Shown here one piece after another: positions 42,956 through 54,300 of a stretch of DNA of 64,000 bases. A model generated the notes under the pieces. That model was not told the DNA's origin and did not search any database. It saw nothing but the letters and a program-made list of their open reading frames with translations. Numbering within the stretch: position 1 is the stretch's first letter; every line of letters starts with the position of its first letter. A program made the position numbers and the translations under genes. Source of the stretch: UBA1715 sp045615765 (GTDB lineage: Bacteria > Bacteroidota > Bacteroidia > Bacteroidales > UBA1715). Location of the stretch: assembly GCA_045615765.1 (NCBI GenBank), contig JAZLFM010000010.1:100716-164715 (forward strand). The letters run 5' to 3'.

Positions 42956-44077
42956 ATGGAGCAAGAGAAAATTGAACAGCAAATTAACGAATTAACCCTC
43001 TTTGAAGGACTTCAAAGGGAAGATTTGGTATATGTGTACCGCGGTCTTTTCTCTCAAGTTATTACCGACAGTATCATTGCATTGACCGAAAATAATCTTG
43101 ACTCCACAGGAGAATCAACAAAATTAAAAAAACGTGTATTCTCCATTATGGTTGAATGTCTACAAAATATTACTCGCCACCAATTCATCGATGGTCGTGA
43201 GGATCTTACAGCCGACCAATCCGGAATGTTTGTTATTTGTAACAAAGACAAGTCATATCAAATGACATCGGGCAATGTTGTAAATAAAGAAGCAATTCCA
43301 CACCTAACAAAATTATTAGAGAAAGTTAACAGCTTAGATAAAGATGCATTGAAACAATACTATAAGCAAGTATTGGAAGATGGAAGTATTTCTAGCAAAG
43401 GTGGAGCTGGTCTCGGTTTGATTGAGATGGCAAGGAAATCAGGGAATAAGTTGTTCTATACATTTGAAGAAATTGATGAACTTATTTCATATTTCTATAT
43501 GAACACCTCAATTTCACAACAACTTGACGAAGCACCTATTGACTTTATCGACATTCAAGATGTTGTAGCGCTACATAAATTTGTTCTTCAAAAAAACATT
43601 ATGCTTATTTTCAATGGTGGACTAAACCAAAAAAGCTTAATGGACATTCTTTCGCTAATAAACGAACAAGCATTCGGCCGTTTAGAGCGAAAAAAGAAGA
43701 TGTACAATGTAATGGTAGAAATGCTACAAAACGTTGTAAAACACGGCGTTAAATGTGACGAAAGCAGACCTGGCGGTAACCCTGTGATTTTCTACATTGC
43801 TCAAAATGGAGATGAATTTAGTCTTAACGCTGGTAACTATATCGACAATGTATCAATAGAAAAAATCACAAGTAAAATTGATCATTTAAATTCTCTCAAC
43901 GAGGAAGACCTTGATGACTATTACACAAAATGTCTTTTGAACTTTGACATCGATAATAGTAAAGAAGCTGGATTAGGATTGGTAGATTTGCGAATGAAAA
44001 GCGGACATCCAATTCAATACACGCTTAAAAAGGTAAACGAAGAGATATCATTTATTTTAATGCAAGTAACTATATAA
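42956..44077 (+). CDS. Tandem SiaB-like (DUF6272, GHKL kinase-type) protein
   Basis: This 373-residue protein contains two homologous halves, about 1-185 and 190-373. Each half has an N-box like that of GHKL ATPases: E67-C-L-Q-N71-I-T-R-H75 in the first and E255-M-L-Q-N259-V-V-K-H263 in the second. Each also has a G-box: GGAGLGLIEMARKSG near 149-163 and EAGLGLVDLRMKSG near 337-350. SiaB kinases are single-domain, so the fusion of two is unusual. The partner substrate is probably the SiaC-like protein encoded one base downstream. There is no PP2C phosphatase (SiaA-like) or diguanylate cyclase nearby. ATP-binding residues look intact in both halves; the second G-box has lost one Gly. Confidence 0.8.
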   Translation: MEQEKIEQQINELTLFEGLQREDLVYVYRGLFSQVITDSIIALTENNLDSTGESTKLKKRVFSIMVECLQNITRHQFIDGREDLTADQSGMFVICNKDKSYQMTSGNVVNKEAIPHLTKLLEKVNSLDKDALKQYYKQVLEDGSISSKGGAGLGLIEMARKSGNKLFYTFEEIDELISYFYMNTSISQQLDEAPIDFIDIQDVVALHKFVLQKNIMLIFNGGLNQKSLMDILSLINEQAFGRLERKKKMYNVMVEMLQNVVKHGVKCDESRPGGNPVIFYIAQNGDEFSLNAGNYIDNVSIEKITSKIDHLNSLNEEDLDDYYTKCLLNFDIDNSKEAGLGLVDLRMKSGHPIQYTLKKVNEEISFILMQVTI

Positions 44078-44078
44078 T

Positions 44079-44456
44079 ATGGAATCCTTACACATAATTG
44101 CAACAGAAGAAACTCCAGAAATTCACTTAGACGCAGAAAACAACACATTTTCTATCTCTGGACGATCATTACCCGAAGATTCCATATCATTCTATGAACC
44201 TGTATTCAAATGGTTACAAGAATTCAGCGAAGTTGCCGAAAACGATATTGAATTTGAATTCTTTATGGAATATTACAATACTTCGTCTGCTAAGCAATTA
44301 GCCAAAGTTTTTCTTCTGCTTGAAAAAATGAGCGACAAAGTATTTGTTCAAATAGTATGGAAATACAAGAAAAGCGATCCAGACATGATGTCTTCAGGTA
44401 TGCGTTTTTCTAAATTATTAAGTCTTGAATTTGAACTAAGAGAAGTTGACTGCTAA
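44079..44456 (+). CDS. SiaC-like (DUF1987) regulatory phosphoprotein, copy B
   Basis: This 125-residue protein has TPEIHLDAENNTFSISGRS, LPEDSISFYEP, MEYYNTSSAKQL and WKYKKSDPDMMSSG, closely matching copies A and C. The probable phosphosite T68 is conserved at the same position. It starts one base after the tandem SiaB gene and a tRNA gene starts 12 bases after its stop, so this is the cognate kinase-substrate pair. No effector is apparent. Confidence 0.82.
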   Translation: MESLHIIATEETPEIHLDAENNTFSISGRSLPEDSISFYEPVFKWLQEFSEVAENDIEFEFFMEYYNTSSAKQLAKVFLLLEKMSDKVFVQIVWKYKKSDPDMMSSGMRFSKLLSLEFELREVDC

Positions 44457-44468
44457 TGTCAATATATC

Positions 44469-44540
44469 GGCCGCGTAGTTCAATGGATAGAATAGAAGTT
44501 TCCTAAACTTTAGATTCGGGTTCGATTCCCGGCGCAGCTA
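44469..44540 (+). tRNA. tRNA-Arg (anticodon CCU)
   Basis: A full cloverleaf can be drawn. The D stem is gttc/gaat, the anticodon stem is gaagt/acttt with loop ttCCTaa, the variable loop is agat and the T stem is tcggg/cccgg around ttcgatt. Discriminator A is at 44540 and CCA is not encoded. The acceptor stem pairs ggccgcg with cgcagct, with one C4-A69 mismatch (44472 with 44536) and a G1-U72 wobble. It decodes AGG. It lies 12 bases after the SiaC copy B stop and on the same strand. Confidence 0.9.
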
Positions 44541-44548
44541 CAAATTTA

Positions 44549-45187
44549 TCACCTCAAATTCTCAAACTTTTGATAGCGTGACACACTAAAAACCGAAGGA
44601 TCAATCTTATGCGGTTTTACTTCAACATTAGAGAGCACTGATTTAGGCGATCTAAGCAATGTTCTATTTTCAACAAGGAATGGAATCACACCATCTGTTT
44701 TAGCAGCAGGAAGAGCCTTAAAAAACAGAAAAACATCATCGATAGAGATAGCCACATTCGACATCGAGGAATAAAACTTAAAATTATCACCAGCAATCCA
44801 ATAAGACATCTCAGTATTTCTCTCTATGTTCCTAACACGCCACTGGTCACACTTATATCCGTTTATATATTTATAATTCCCTGTATTTATAACCTCAAAG
44901 CCAGCAAGGTCATTATTCTCGCTAGTATACTCTATTGCTGTATAGATATTTTTATTAGGATTTATAACATACAAAGACTTCTCCTGAGTATTTACGACAT
45001 ACGAACGAAGTGCACGTCTATACTTGTCAAACTCATCAATACGGACATTATTATTTTTAACAGTATAAACATAAAACAAGGTATCGGAATGAGTCACTTT
45101 CATATAACTAATCTCCCCCTCAAATGGTTGAGAAAACGAAAAGAAACTAACAAGTGAAAAGAAAAGAAAAAGACAAAAGTTTCTCAT
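44549..45187 (-). CDS. Exported DUF4412-like protein
   Basis: This 212-residue protein has a signal peptide ending near FFSFSQ. A beta-rich chain beginning FEGEISYMKVTHSD follows, with NNVRIDEFDKYRRALRSYVVNTQEKSLYVINP, then GYKCDQWRVRNIERNTEMSYWIA. This pattern (EGxIxY..., NVRID, GYKCxxW) resembles DUF4412, a periplasmic LolA-like fold of Bacteroidetes; the match is from memory. The function is unknown. It ends eight bases from the tRNA gene and is convergent with it. Confidence 0.65.
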   Translation of the reverse strand: MRNFCLFLFFSLVSFFSFSQPFEGEISYMKVTHSDTLFYVYTVKNNNVRIDEFDKYRRALRSYVVNTQEKSLYVINPNKNIYTAIEYTSENNDLAGFEVINTGNYKYINGYKCDQWRVRNIERNTEMSYWIAGDNFKFYSSMSNVAISIDDVFLFFKALPAAKTDGVIPFLVENRTLLRSPKSVLSNVEVKPHKIDPSVFSVSRYQKFENLR

Positions 45188-45302
45188 ACGTACACAATGA
45201 CCTTTTGCGAATATACAAAGTTTACCATATATAAGAAAGAACTTATAGAAAAATTACCACTTGCAATATCACAAGTAAGACCAAGTGTATTGAGTATATA
45301 AC

Positions 45303-45335
45303 AAAAAAGGCAGACCAAATTGGTCTGCCTTTTTT
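45303..45335 (-). terminator. Bidirectional terminator after the GH8 giant gene
   Basis: A perfect 15-base stem aaaaaaggcagacca (45303-45317) / tggtctgcctttttt (45321-45335) with an aat loop gives a T-run on either strand. It lies 17 bases after the stop of the minus-strand giant gene. Confidence 0.85.
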
Positions 45336-45352
45336 GTTATTAATCTAAAAGA

Positions 45353-48300
45353 TTACTTTACGAATCCCTTAACAACTGAACCGTTTTCAGTTTCTACAAT
45401 TACCTTGTAAACACCTTGAGCGAAACCAGTTGCATCAATTTCGATTTCATCAGCTGAAGCTTGTTCGAATGCTACAACCTTACCTGTTGCAGATACAATC
45501 TTAACAGCTACTAAGTTTTCTGCTGCAACAGTAACATTTGTTGTTACCATTGTTGGATAAACTTTCGCATCGATAACAGTTACATCATCAATTGCTGTTT
45601 CTTCTGGTCTGTCAACATCAATGTCAGCACCCATTGCTTTAATTGCATCATACAACCATCTTGCTGCATCATCTACTTCTTCTTGAGTTGCAAATGGTTC
45701 ATCGTAAACATCTTGAGCATTCAACCAAGCGTTTTGGAAGTCATTGTAAACAAGTGGTGATTTTTCACCTTTACCACGTCCGATTACGATTTCACCAGCT
45801 TGAACTTTGTAGTAAACTGCATATGCACCCCATTTTTCATTTTCAATCAATTGATTCAAGAATGCTTTATCAGCTTTCACTGGAGTAACAGTTACTGTAA
45901 TAGTTTGTGAAACACCATCAGCTGGAGCAGTTACTGTTACAATTGCAGTTCCTTCTGCAAGAGAAGTAATATTACCTTCACCATCAACAGAGATGATTGA
46001 ATTATCGTTTACTTCATAGATCAAATTCTTATATGTTGCATTTGAAGGAGCAATTGTTGCTTTAATCTTAGCAGATTGTCCTAATTCTAATTCAACATTT
46101 GAAACTGTAATTGATTGAACTGGAATTGAGGCAACAGTAATGTAGATACTGTTAGAAACACCAGAACCGTCTTTTGCAGTTGCAGTAATTTGAACCATAC
46201 CAGCACCCTTAGCTGTTACATAACCTGTTTCAGAAACAGTAGCAATTGAAGGATCATTTGAACTCCAAGTCACAGTTTTGTCTGTTGCAGTTGCTTCACC
46301 TGCTACAGCAGATAATTGAGCTACATCACCAACATTCAACATTTGTGTACCTGAAATTGTAATGTTCTTAACTTTTTCAATTACAGTAACAGTAATATCT
46401 GTAGATATACTTGGATTAGAAGCAGATCTAATTGTCAAAGTAGCAGTTCCACCTTGGTTACCAATAATTGTGAATGAACCATCACCATTATCAGTGTAAG
46501 AGAAGCAGCTTGTACTAGCAAACAATGTATAATCTGTTTGAGTAGTATTAGCAGGGCTATAAGAGATAGTTACTGTACTACCTTTAGTATCGCCTGCAGT
46601 TACTTCTACTTTACTAATTGAAGCAGTGATATTAGATACTTCGATTGTTTCTTCAACAATTGTTACTTCACATTCATTAGATTCAACACCTTCAGCATCA
46701 GCTGCAGTTGCTACTACTACGAATGATTGACCAGCCTTACCAGTTACTGTTACTTTACCAGTAGAAGCATTGATTGTTGCACCAGAACCGATAACAGCCC
46801 AAGTTACAGTCTTATCATCTGCATTTGCTGGCAATACTGTAGCAGAGAATGTGTAAGTACTATTTTCTTCTAATGACAATGTTTTTGGTATTGAGATAGA
46901 AGAAACATAAGTAGGATCTTTTAACAATTTAATTGTCGTTGAAGCAGTAACTTTCTTACCATCTAACGAAGTAATTGTAGCAGTAATTCTAATGTTTTCA
47001 CGATTTTGTGAAGTTGTCTTACCACTTACGATACCTGTTTCAGGATCAACAGTTACATAAGAACTAGCTGTTGACCATACAACAGATGCAATTGAAGCAT
47101 CATCTGGTTCGAATGTCAAGAATTCTGACAAATCTAATGTTCCTGATTCAGCAACAGTGTATTCACCTAAAGCGATTGTTGCAGAAGAAACTGGAACTAT
47201 TTGTTTTGTAACATTTACTGTACAAGTTGTTGAAATACCAGCAGTGTAAGCTGATTCAACAGTAATTGTAGCAGTACCAGGAGCAACAGCAGTTAGAACA
47301 CCATTTGCATCTACAGTTACAACACTTTCATCAGAAGAAGACCATACAAGACCTTTATTGTCAACACCTTCAGTTGGAAGGATTGTAACAGTAAATTTAT
47401 TGTAAGTATCACCTTGAACCATACCTACTGTTGAAACATTCAACTTAACTGAAGTTACAGCAGGATCTGAACAATCTTTTACTTCGAATGTAACATCTGT
47501 AGCATTACCAGCACAACCATTAACATCAGTATAAGAGTATGCTACTGTGTGTGTGCCTTCGCTCAAAGAACTTGGAACGAAAGAAGTAGCAGCCTTACCA
47601 TCAAGTTTGAAATCACCACCAGCAGGAGTTGCCGACAATGCAACTTCAACTACAGAACTTGAACAGAATTCTTCTGCTATAGCAATTACTGGAGTAGGAA
47701 GAGCACTAACTGTCAATGTAGCAGTAGTTGCTTCAGAAGTACAACCATCAACTGTTTGAGTAACAGTATAAGCATAATCTTTAGCAGTTGTTACGCTAAC
47801 AGCTTGTGTAGCAGCAGTTCCAAGAGGAGAACCTGCAGCATCGAACCATTGTAAACCAGCACCTGTTGCAGACAATACATATTTAGATTCTTCACCTAAA
47901 CATGCAGTAGCAGAAGTTGCCACTGGAGCAGCAGGAGTTTCTTTAACTGTGTAAACAACTTCAGCGAAATCAGATGCACAACCTGCAACAACTTGATTTA
48001 CATAATATGTTGTTGTTGCGCTAATTGATTTTGGAGTAAATGACTTGCTGTCAGTTGCAAGAGCAGCAGCAGCTTTATCAGCATACCAATTTGCAGATTC
48101 TACTGTTGTCATAGCAACCAATTCTGAACCAGCACAAGAACTTGCACCAGTTGCAGTTGGAGCAGCAGGTTTTGCTTTCACTGTAACAACTACAGAAGCA
48201 CGAGCACTTTCACAAGTTGTTTCTTGAGAAGCATAATATGTACCAGCAGTAGTTACATCGAATGTTGTACCTTCAGCAAGTGCAGTACCTTCTTCACTTA

Positions 48301-51300
48301 CATTGTACCATTTAATGTTAGTACCTGTTGCTGATAATGTAGCAGTTTCACCTTCACAGATTTCATCAACTGCAGCAATTGTAGGAGCAGGAACTGTACA
48401 ATCAGTTACTGTAACAGTTACAGGAACCTTAGCACTTTCACAAGATCCGTCTGTATTAGTTACATAATATGTATAAGTTGCTTTAGCATCTGTTGTAATT
48501 GCAGGTGTATAAGTTGCACCTGTAGCTACAGAAGCACCAGCCTCTGATTCGTACCAGTTAATAGTACCTTTACCTGTTGCAGAAAGAGCAGGAGCAGCAT
48601 CACCTAAACCAACGATAGCCGAAGTAGCTGTTGGAGCAGTAGCTTTTGTTACTGTAATAGTAACATTATCAGTTGCAGAGCAACCATTAGCTGTTTCTGA
48701 ATAAGCTAATTCATAACTTCCAGCAGTTTCAGATTTGAATGTTGAACCTTCAACACCAGTACCACTCCAAGTACCTGTAGCTGGAGCTAACGTAATTTCT
48801 TCACCAGCACAAGCTGTTGTTGCAATAGCACTCAAATCAATAGAAGGAGCTGCCTTCACAGTGATTGTTTTTGTAATTTCTGATTGGCAACCTGGATCAC
48901 CAATTGTATAAGTGATAGTTGCAGTACCTGCACCCGCAGTCTTAGGACTGAATGTTGAACCAGTTACACCTGTACCAGACCAAGAACCTGTTGCAGGAGT
49001 TGCAGAAAGGGCGACTGTTTCAACTGAAGAGCAGTATTCAGATTCAACTGTTGAAGCTATGATTGCAGTTGGTTTAGCTGTGATTGTTGCTTTTACAGCT
49101 GTACGAGTTTCACTTTCACAACCATCGTTTTTAGCAACATAGTAAGTATATTCACCTGCTTTAGTATCACTAGTTGTAAATGAATTACCTTCTTTAAGAG
49201 CAACGCCACCTTCAGCAGCAGAATACCATACTGCAGTTGCTGTACCTGTAAATGTTGCAGTAAGAACTACAGGGTCACCTTCACAAACTGTTACTGCAGG
49301 AACTTGAGCAGCTGTTGGAGCAGTTGTTTTACATGCACCAGCAGAAATTGTAACAGTTACTGGAGTACGTTCACTTTCGCAGTTTTTCGCATCTTTTCTA
49401 GCAACATAATATGTATATGTACCTTCCTCTAATTGACCAAGAGCAGTTGCTATTGGAGAGCCACCTGTTGCAGCTGCATACCATACAGCAGTACCACTTG
49501 TTAATTTAGCAGATAGAGTAACATTATCATCAGCTGTAGCTTTGATTGCAGGAGCCTCAGCAGCTGTAGGAGCAGCAACAGCTGTTACAGTTACTTTTAC
49601 TGGAGTGCGAGGACTTTCGCAAATACCATCATTGTTTGCAACATAATATGTGTATTCACCTGCAGCTTTTTGACCAATCTTAGCAGAAGCTAATGGAGTA
49701 CCAGCAGTTGCAACATCATACCATACAGCAGTACCACTTGCAGTTGCTGTTAAAGTAATATCATCGCAAGGAGTTGCAGTAATATCTTTTGCAGTTGGAG
49801 CAACAGCAGTACAAGGAGCATCACCATTCTTAACAGTAATTGTAGCAGTTACTGTTGGATCATCTTTTGCAGTTACAGTAATTACAGCAACACCTTCACC
49901 ACCATTAAAGATTACATCAAAAGCATATACGCTTGTTTTTTGTACTGATTGTTTTGATACAGGACCAACCGAAGCGACATCTGTATTCGAAGAAGCAACA
50001 GTTACACCTGTGAAGGCAAAATTTGAAGGTTGGAATGTAACACCAAAAGTAACATAATTTGCATCTTCGTCTTCTGGATCCAACCAGTTATAGTCTTCAT
50101 CATCAACAACATCCATCAAAACCGTAGAAGTTGCATCAGCTTTTTGAATTGCTCCATCACCACCAAATAAAGCGATAGAATTCAAACCAGCTTCTTTTAC
50201 AGTAATATCAAATGAGCCTACTGCATAATCACCACAACCTTTTGTTTTTGCAGTTGCCGTAATTGTTGTTGTACCTAAAGCAACAGCCTTTACAAGACCA
50301 ATAGAAGAAACTGTGGCAACTGAAGTATTACTTGATTTCCAAGTAAATTCTGTTGTTGCACCTTCAGGAAGAGCAATTGCAGTCAATGTTTGAGTTTCTG
50401 AAGGAGACATTTTTTCTACACCAGTAATTTCAACTTCAGCAGGAACAAGAACAGAAGATACAGATAAAGTAGCTTTTACAGTTGGATCAGCATCAGAAGT
50501 AATAGTAATTGTACCTGTACCAGCAGCTTTACCTTCAAGAGAGATTACTGCTGTTTTTTCATCATATGTAACAGTTACAATATCACTTGCACCAGAGAAT
50601 GACAATGCTTTATTTGGATAACGAGCCTCATCAAATGTAACCGCTACTGTAGTAGGTTCACATCCAACTTTAACTTGAGCTGCATCTACATCCAACGAAA
50701 TTGAATTCAATTCATAAGAAGCAGGAGTTATTGTAATCAATGGAGAAGGACCAGCCATTTCTTGGCCATCAGCACTTACAATATATATATAATATGTAGT
50801 TGCTGTATCTATAGCTAATTCTTCTGTTTCTAATTGTGCAAGTCCATACAAATTAGAAGATAAACTTAACACAGCTTTTGATGCAACTGTCTTAATTCTT
50901 ACAGACTCATCAGAAGGAACTAGGTAAACTTTTGCTTCACGAGTTGCTGTAACCTTAATTACATCACCAAGTGTGTATTCAGCTGCATCAACTTTGAAAT
51001 CTAAGGCTACTTGATTTATTTCAAAACATGAAGCAGGAACTTTTTCTGAATAGTTACCACTACCATCTGCAGCAACTAAATAGAACTGATCACCTGGTTT
51101 TATCACTTTACCTTCATATAGAGCTTCAAAGTTAAATGTTACTGGTTGACCACCTTCTACCATCCACATATAAGGAGAATCATCGATATCTGTTTTTGCA
51201 GCAGAGCAAGGCATCAAGTAAACAGTAGCATCTTCGTTTACAGTGAAGAATAATGTACCGTCAGCATCGATGTAGTCTTCATTAAAATATTCTGTGAATT

Positions 51301-54300
51301 CAGGAGGAGTTACGTCCTTAACTTGGCAACCATAAGCTGAAGACACAGAACCTGAAACAGGATCGTATGCATACGCTTTAAAGTAACCATAACCCATACC
51401 CATCATATCGATTGTAGCAGGAGTATTAGCAGTACAAGCTGTATATGTACCTTCACCAGCATTTACAGCAGCCATCATTGCTGAATATTGAGGATTTACT
51501 GTTCCTCTAACAACAAAGATGTAACCATCAGCTGAACTTGTAACTTTAAACTTAGAGTCTTCATCTATACCAACTTTAGTATTCAAAACTTCAGCTGGAG
51601 AGAAATCAGACAAGTACAATGGTTGACCTACTGAAATGTAGTCAAAATGTAATGTTCCATTATACAATGTAGGAACATAATCATTCTTATCTGTACCTTC
51701 AGCTTTTATGAAACGGAATTGAATTTCAGAGATAGCAGTAGGATCTACACCAGAGAAACTTGGATTATAAGTAATCTTAGTTGGAGTAGAGCTTACTGTT
51801 AGTCTCGTGAAAGAACCGTCTTTAGAATTTCCAAAATAATCTTTTACATCTATACGATAATAAACAGTTGCTCTTGCATCTGAAGTAACAGAAAATTCAA
51901 TCACACCACGATCTCCACTTAAGTCAAGAACAAAGCCTTCATTTGTTGATGCAGAATATGGAGCTAAAATAATTTGAGATCCCCATGAGTCACCAGCAGC
52001 TTGTGTAAAATCCAATGTTCCTGCTTTTGCATTTTCAATGATACTATATGCAATATCATCATCAAAACTACCTAAATTCAAGTTTTCTGTTACATAATCT
52101 GTAGCATCAGCAAAGTCATCATACCAACCTGTAGAAGTTGTACAGCCAACAAGATTTGCTAACTCTACAGAGAATGGTGCAGATTTACGACCATCGTTAG
52201 ATTTAACATCGCTTGTTTCTGCTGCCAATGTTGCAGTAATTGTTGCAGAAGCAGATTTAATTGGAGTTTCAAGATTGAAAATCAATGTAGAAGCATCACC
52301 TGTTTTTGTTTCTATAGATGTAACAGCATGAGAAGTTGCGCCTTCTTTAATAACTATAGCCGACAAACTTGTAGGAAGTTTCATTGCTGTTGAGAAGTTC
52401 AATTCCACTTGCGAACCATCAAAAGCAACTTTTCCTGACTCAGCTTCAACAACTTGTTTCTTTGGACATAATGCAAATTCATCGATATAAATTTCGAATG
52501 CTACATCAGCTTGTTCACTTGTTGAAGAAGCTTTAAATGGAGCAATCCAAATTTTATTGTATTTATTCTGTTCTGAATATGCTTGCCATGACCATGCTGC
52601 TGTTGTTCCAAGAGGAATATCAAATTCATACCACTTACCTACTGTAATATCTTCAAGCAAGAAAGCAGCATTTTTAGGACTGTAATCTGGAGTATTTAAA
52701 TCTTCTGTCATCAAGAAGATAGCCATACCATCAGCACCAGCACCAAGAGATTTCAAATAGAATCTACCTGTCAAACGAGAGTTTGGATCAGCTAAGTTTG
52801 TATTCCATTCAGCTTTATTAGCTGTGTTTGGTGTAAATATCAAACGTTGATAATCACCAGGAGTTTTAAGATACATAGCCTTACCATCAGTCGCGCTAGC
52901 AAAATCTGTTTCCATTGGGATATTAGATACCATACAGTCCCAAGTTCCTGTTTCTACTCCCCCTGTAACATACATTTCCAAACAAGATTCACTCATGTAG
53001 AAATTTTGTACAACAGCTTTAGTAAATGCTTTTGCTTTCTTAGTTCCTGTTAATGAAGTCAAACCACCTGCATACGAAATAGTAATTGCATCTGCAGAAG
53101 AAGACAATAAAGATTCACCAAAATCTAATGCCAATACTGTTTTATCTTGTACACCTTCATCATCTGTAAAATAAGAAAGTTTTGGTGTTTTAGAAACTGC
53201 TGTTCCATTTACATATACAGTAAAGTCTGAAGCAGCAGCAGATGCTAACTTCACATCTTTAGACCATTGTACATATACTTTTGCACCAATAACATCAGTG
53301 TAACGAGCAATTGGATATGGTTCCATGCTTGTTACTTTATTTGTTACTTGTTGGTCTTCGAAAGTAGATGCTTTTGAACCATCAGTACCTGTTAAAGTTG
53401 TTCCTGTATATGATACATATATATAAGGATCTGCAATATCAGAAGACAAATTCAATGTCACATCCTTAGACATAACGGAAGCAGAAGAAACAGAGATTTT
53501 TGTACCGTTTGTCTTATTTTTTGCATCATCAGCAGTAGGATATGTAGTAACAACAAATTTGCTTATTGAACTAGTTGCAGAAGCCGCATTGATTGGTTTT
53601 GAGAAATTAACAATTACAGAACTTCCTGATGCATCAGTTTCCGAACTTAAATATACAGGAAGCATATCGTAGAAGTTAGGCATGTTACCTGTCAAGCACA
53701 ACATGAACAACAACTGAGTTGTATGAGTATAATATGCACCATACACATCAGTTGCAGAACCGTTAGACCAACAAGCATTCATATAGCTTTTATAAGTTGG
53801 ATCAACCATAGAACCGATACTCAAACCAGCTTTGAAACAAGCATTTTTACTTGATCCCCAAGAAGAAAGAGAACCTTTGAATGCACCTGTCCCATCACCC
53901 GGACGACCATCAAGGAAGTAACCATCTAAGATATCACCAGGATTAGGATATGCTTTTTGCGCCCATGAAGTGATTTTTGAAGCAAGTGCCTTTGCACGAG
54001 TGTCGCCATACCATGCATACGCATGAGCAAGACGCCAAGGAATACGAACAGCATCGTAACCAAAGATAGATTCGAATTTAGAATCTACAATACCTGTCAA
54101 ATAAGAACCATTTTCATAACACCAGTCAGGAATCAAACCTGTAGTTGCATTAGCAGATTTTTCCATAATAGTGTAACAGTTATTTGCAACAGTAGTAAAG
54201 TCCCAAGAAGCACCTAAACTTTCAAGAGCATTTACTTGATCAAACAACTTCATTGCATTTGTAATGAAATAGCAAGGGTTTTTGTAATCATCAAAGTAAT

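Noticed and set aside
44450..44600. tRNA-Arg 3' end as an integration site with a genomic island
   Set aside because: No integrase and no repeated copy of the tRNA 3' end was noticed nearby; the neighbouring genes look like ordinary chromosomal ones.
47700..49830. Repeated DNA that could be mistaken for a CRISPR array or a tandem satellite
   Set aside because: The repeats are in frame in a single long coding sequence, are far longer than CRISPR units and encode recognisable Ig-like modules.
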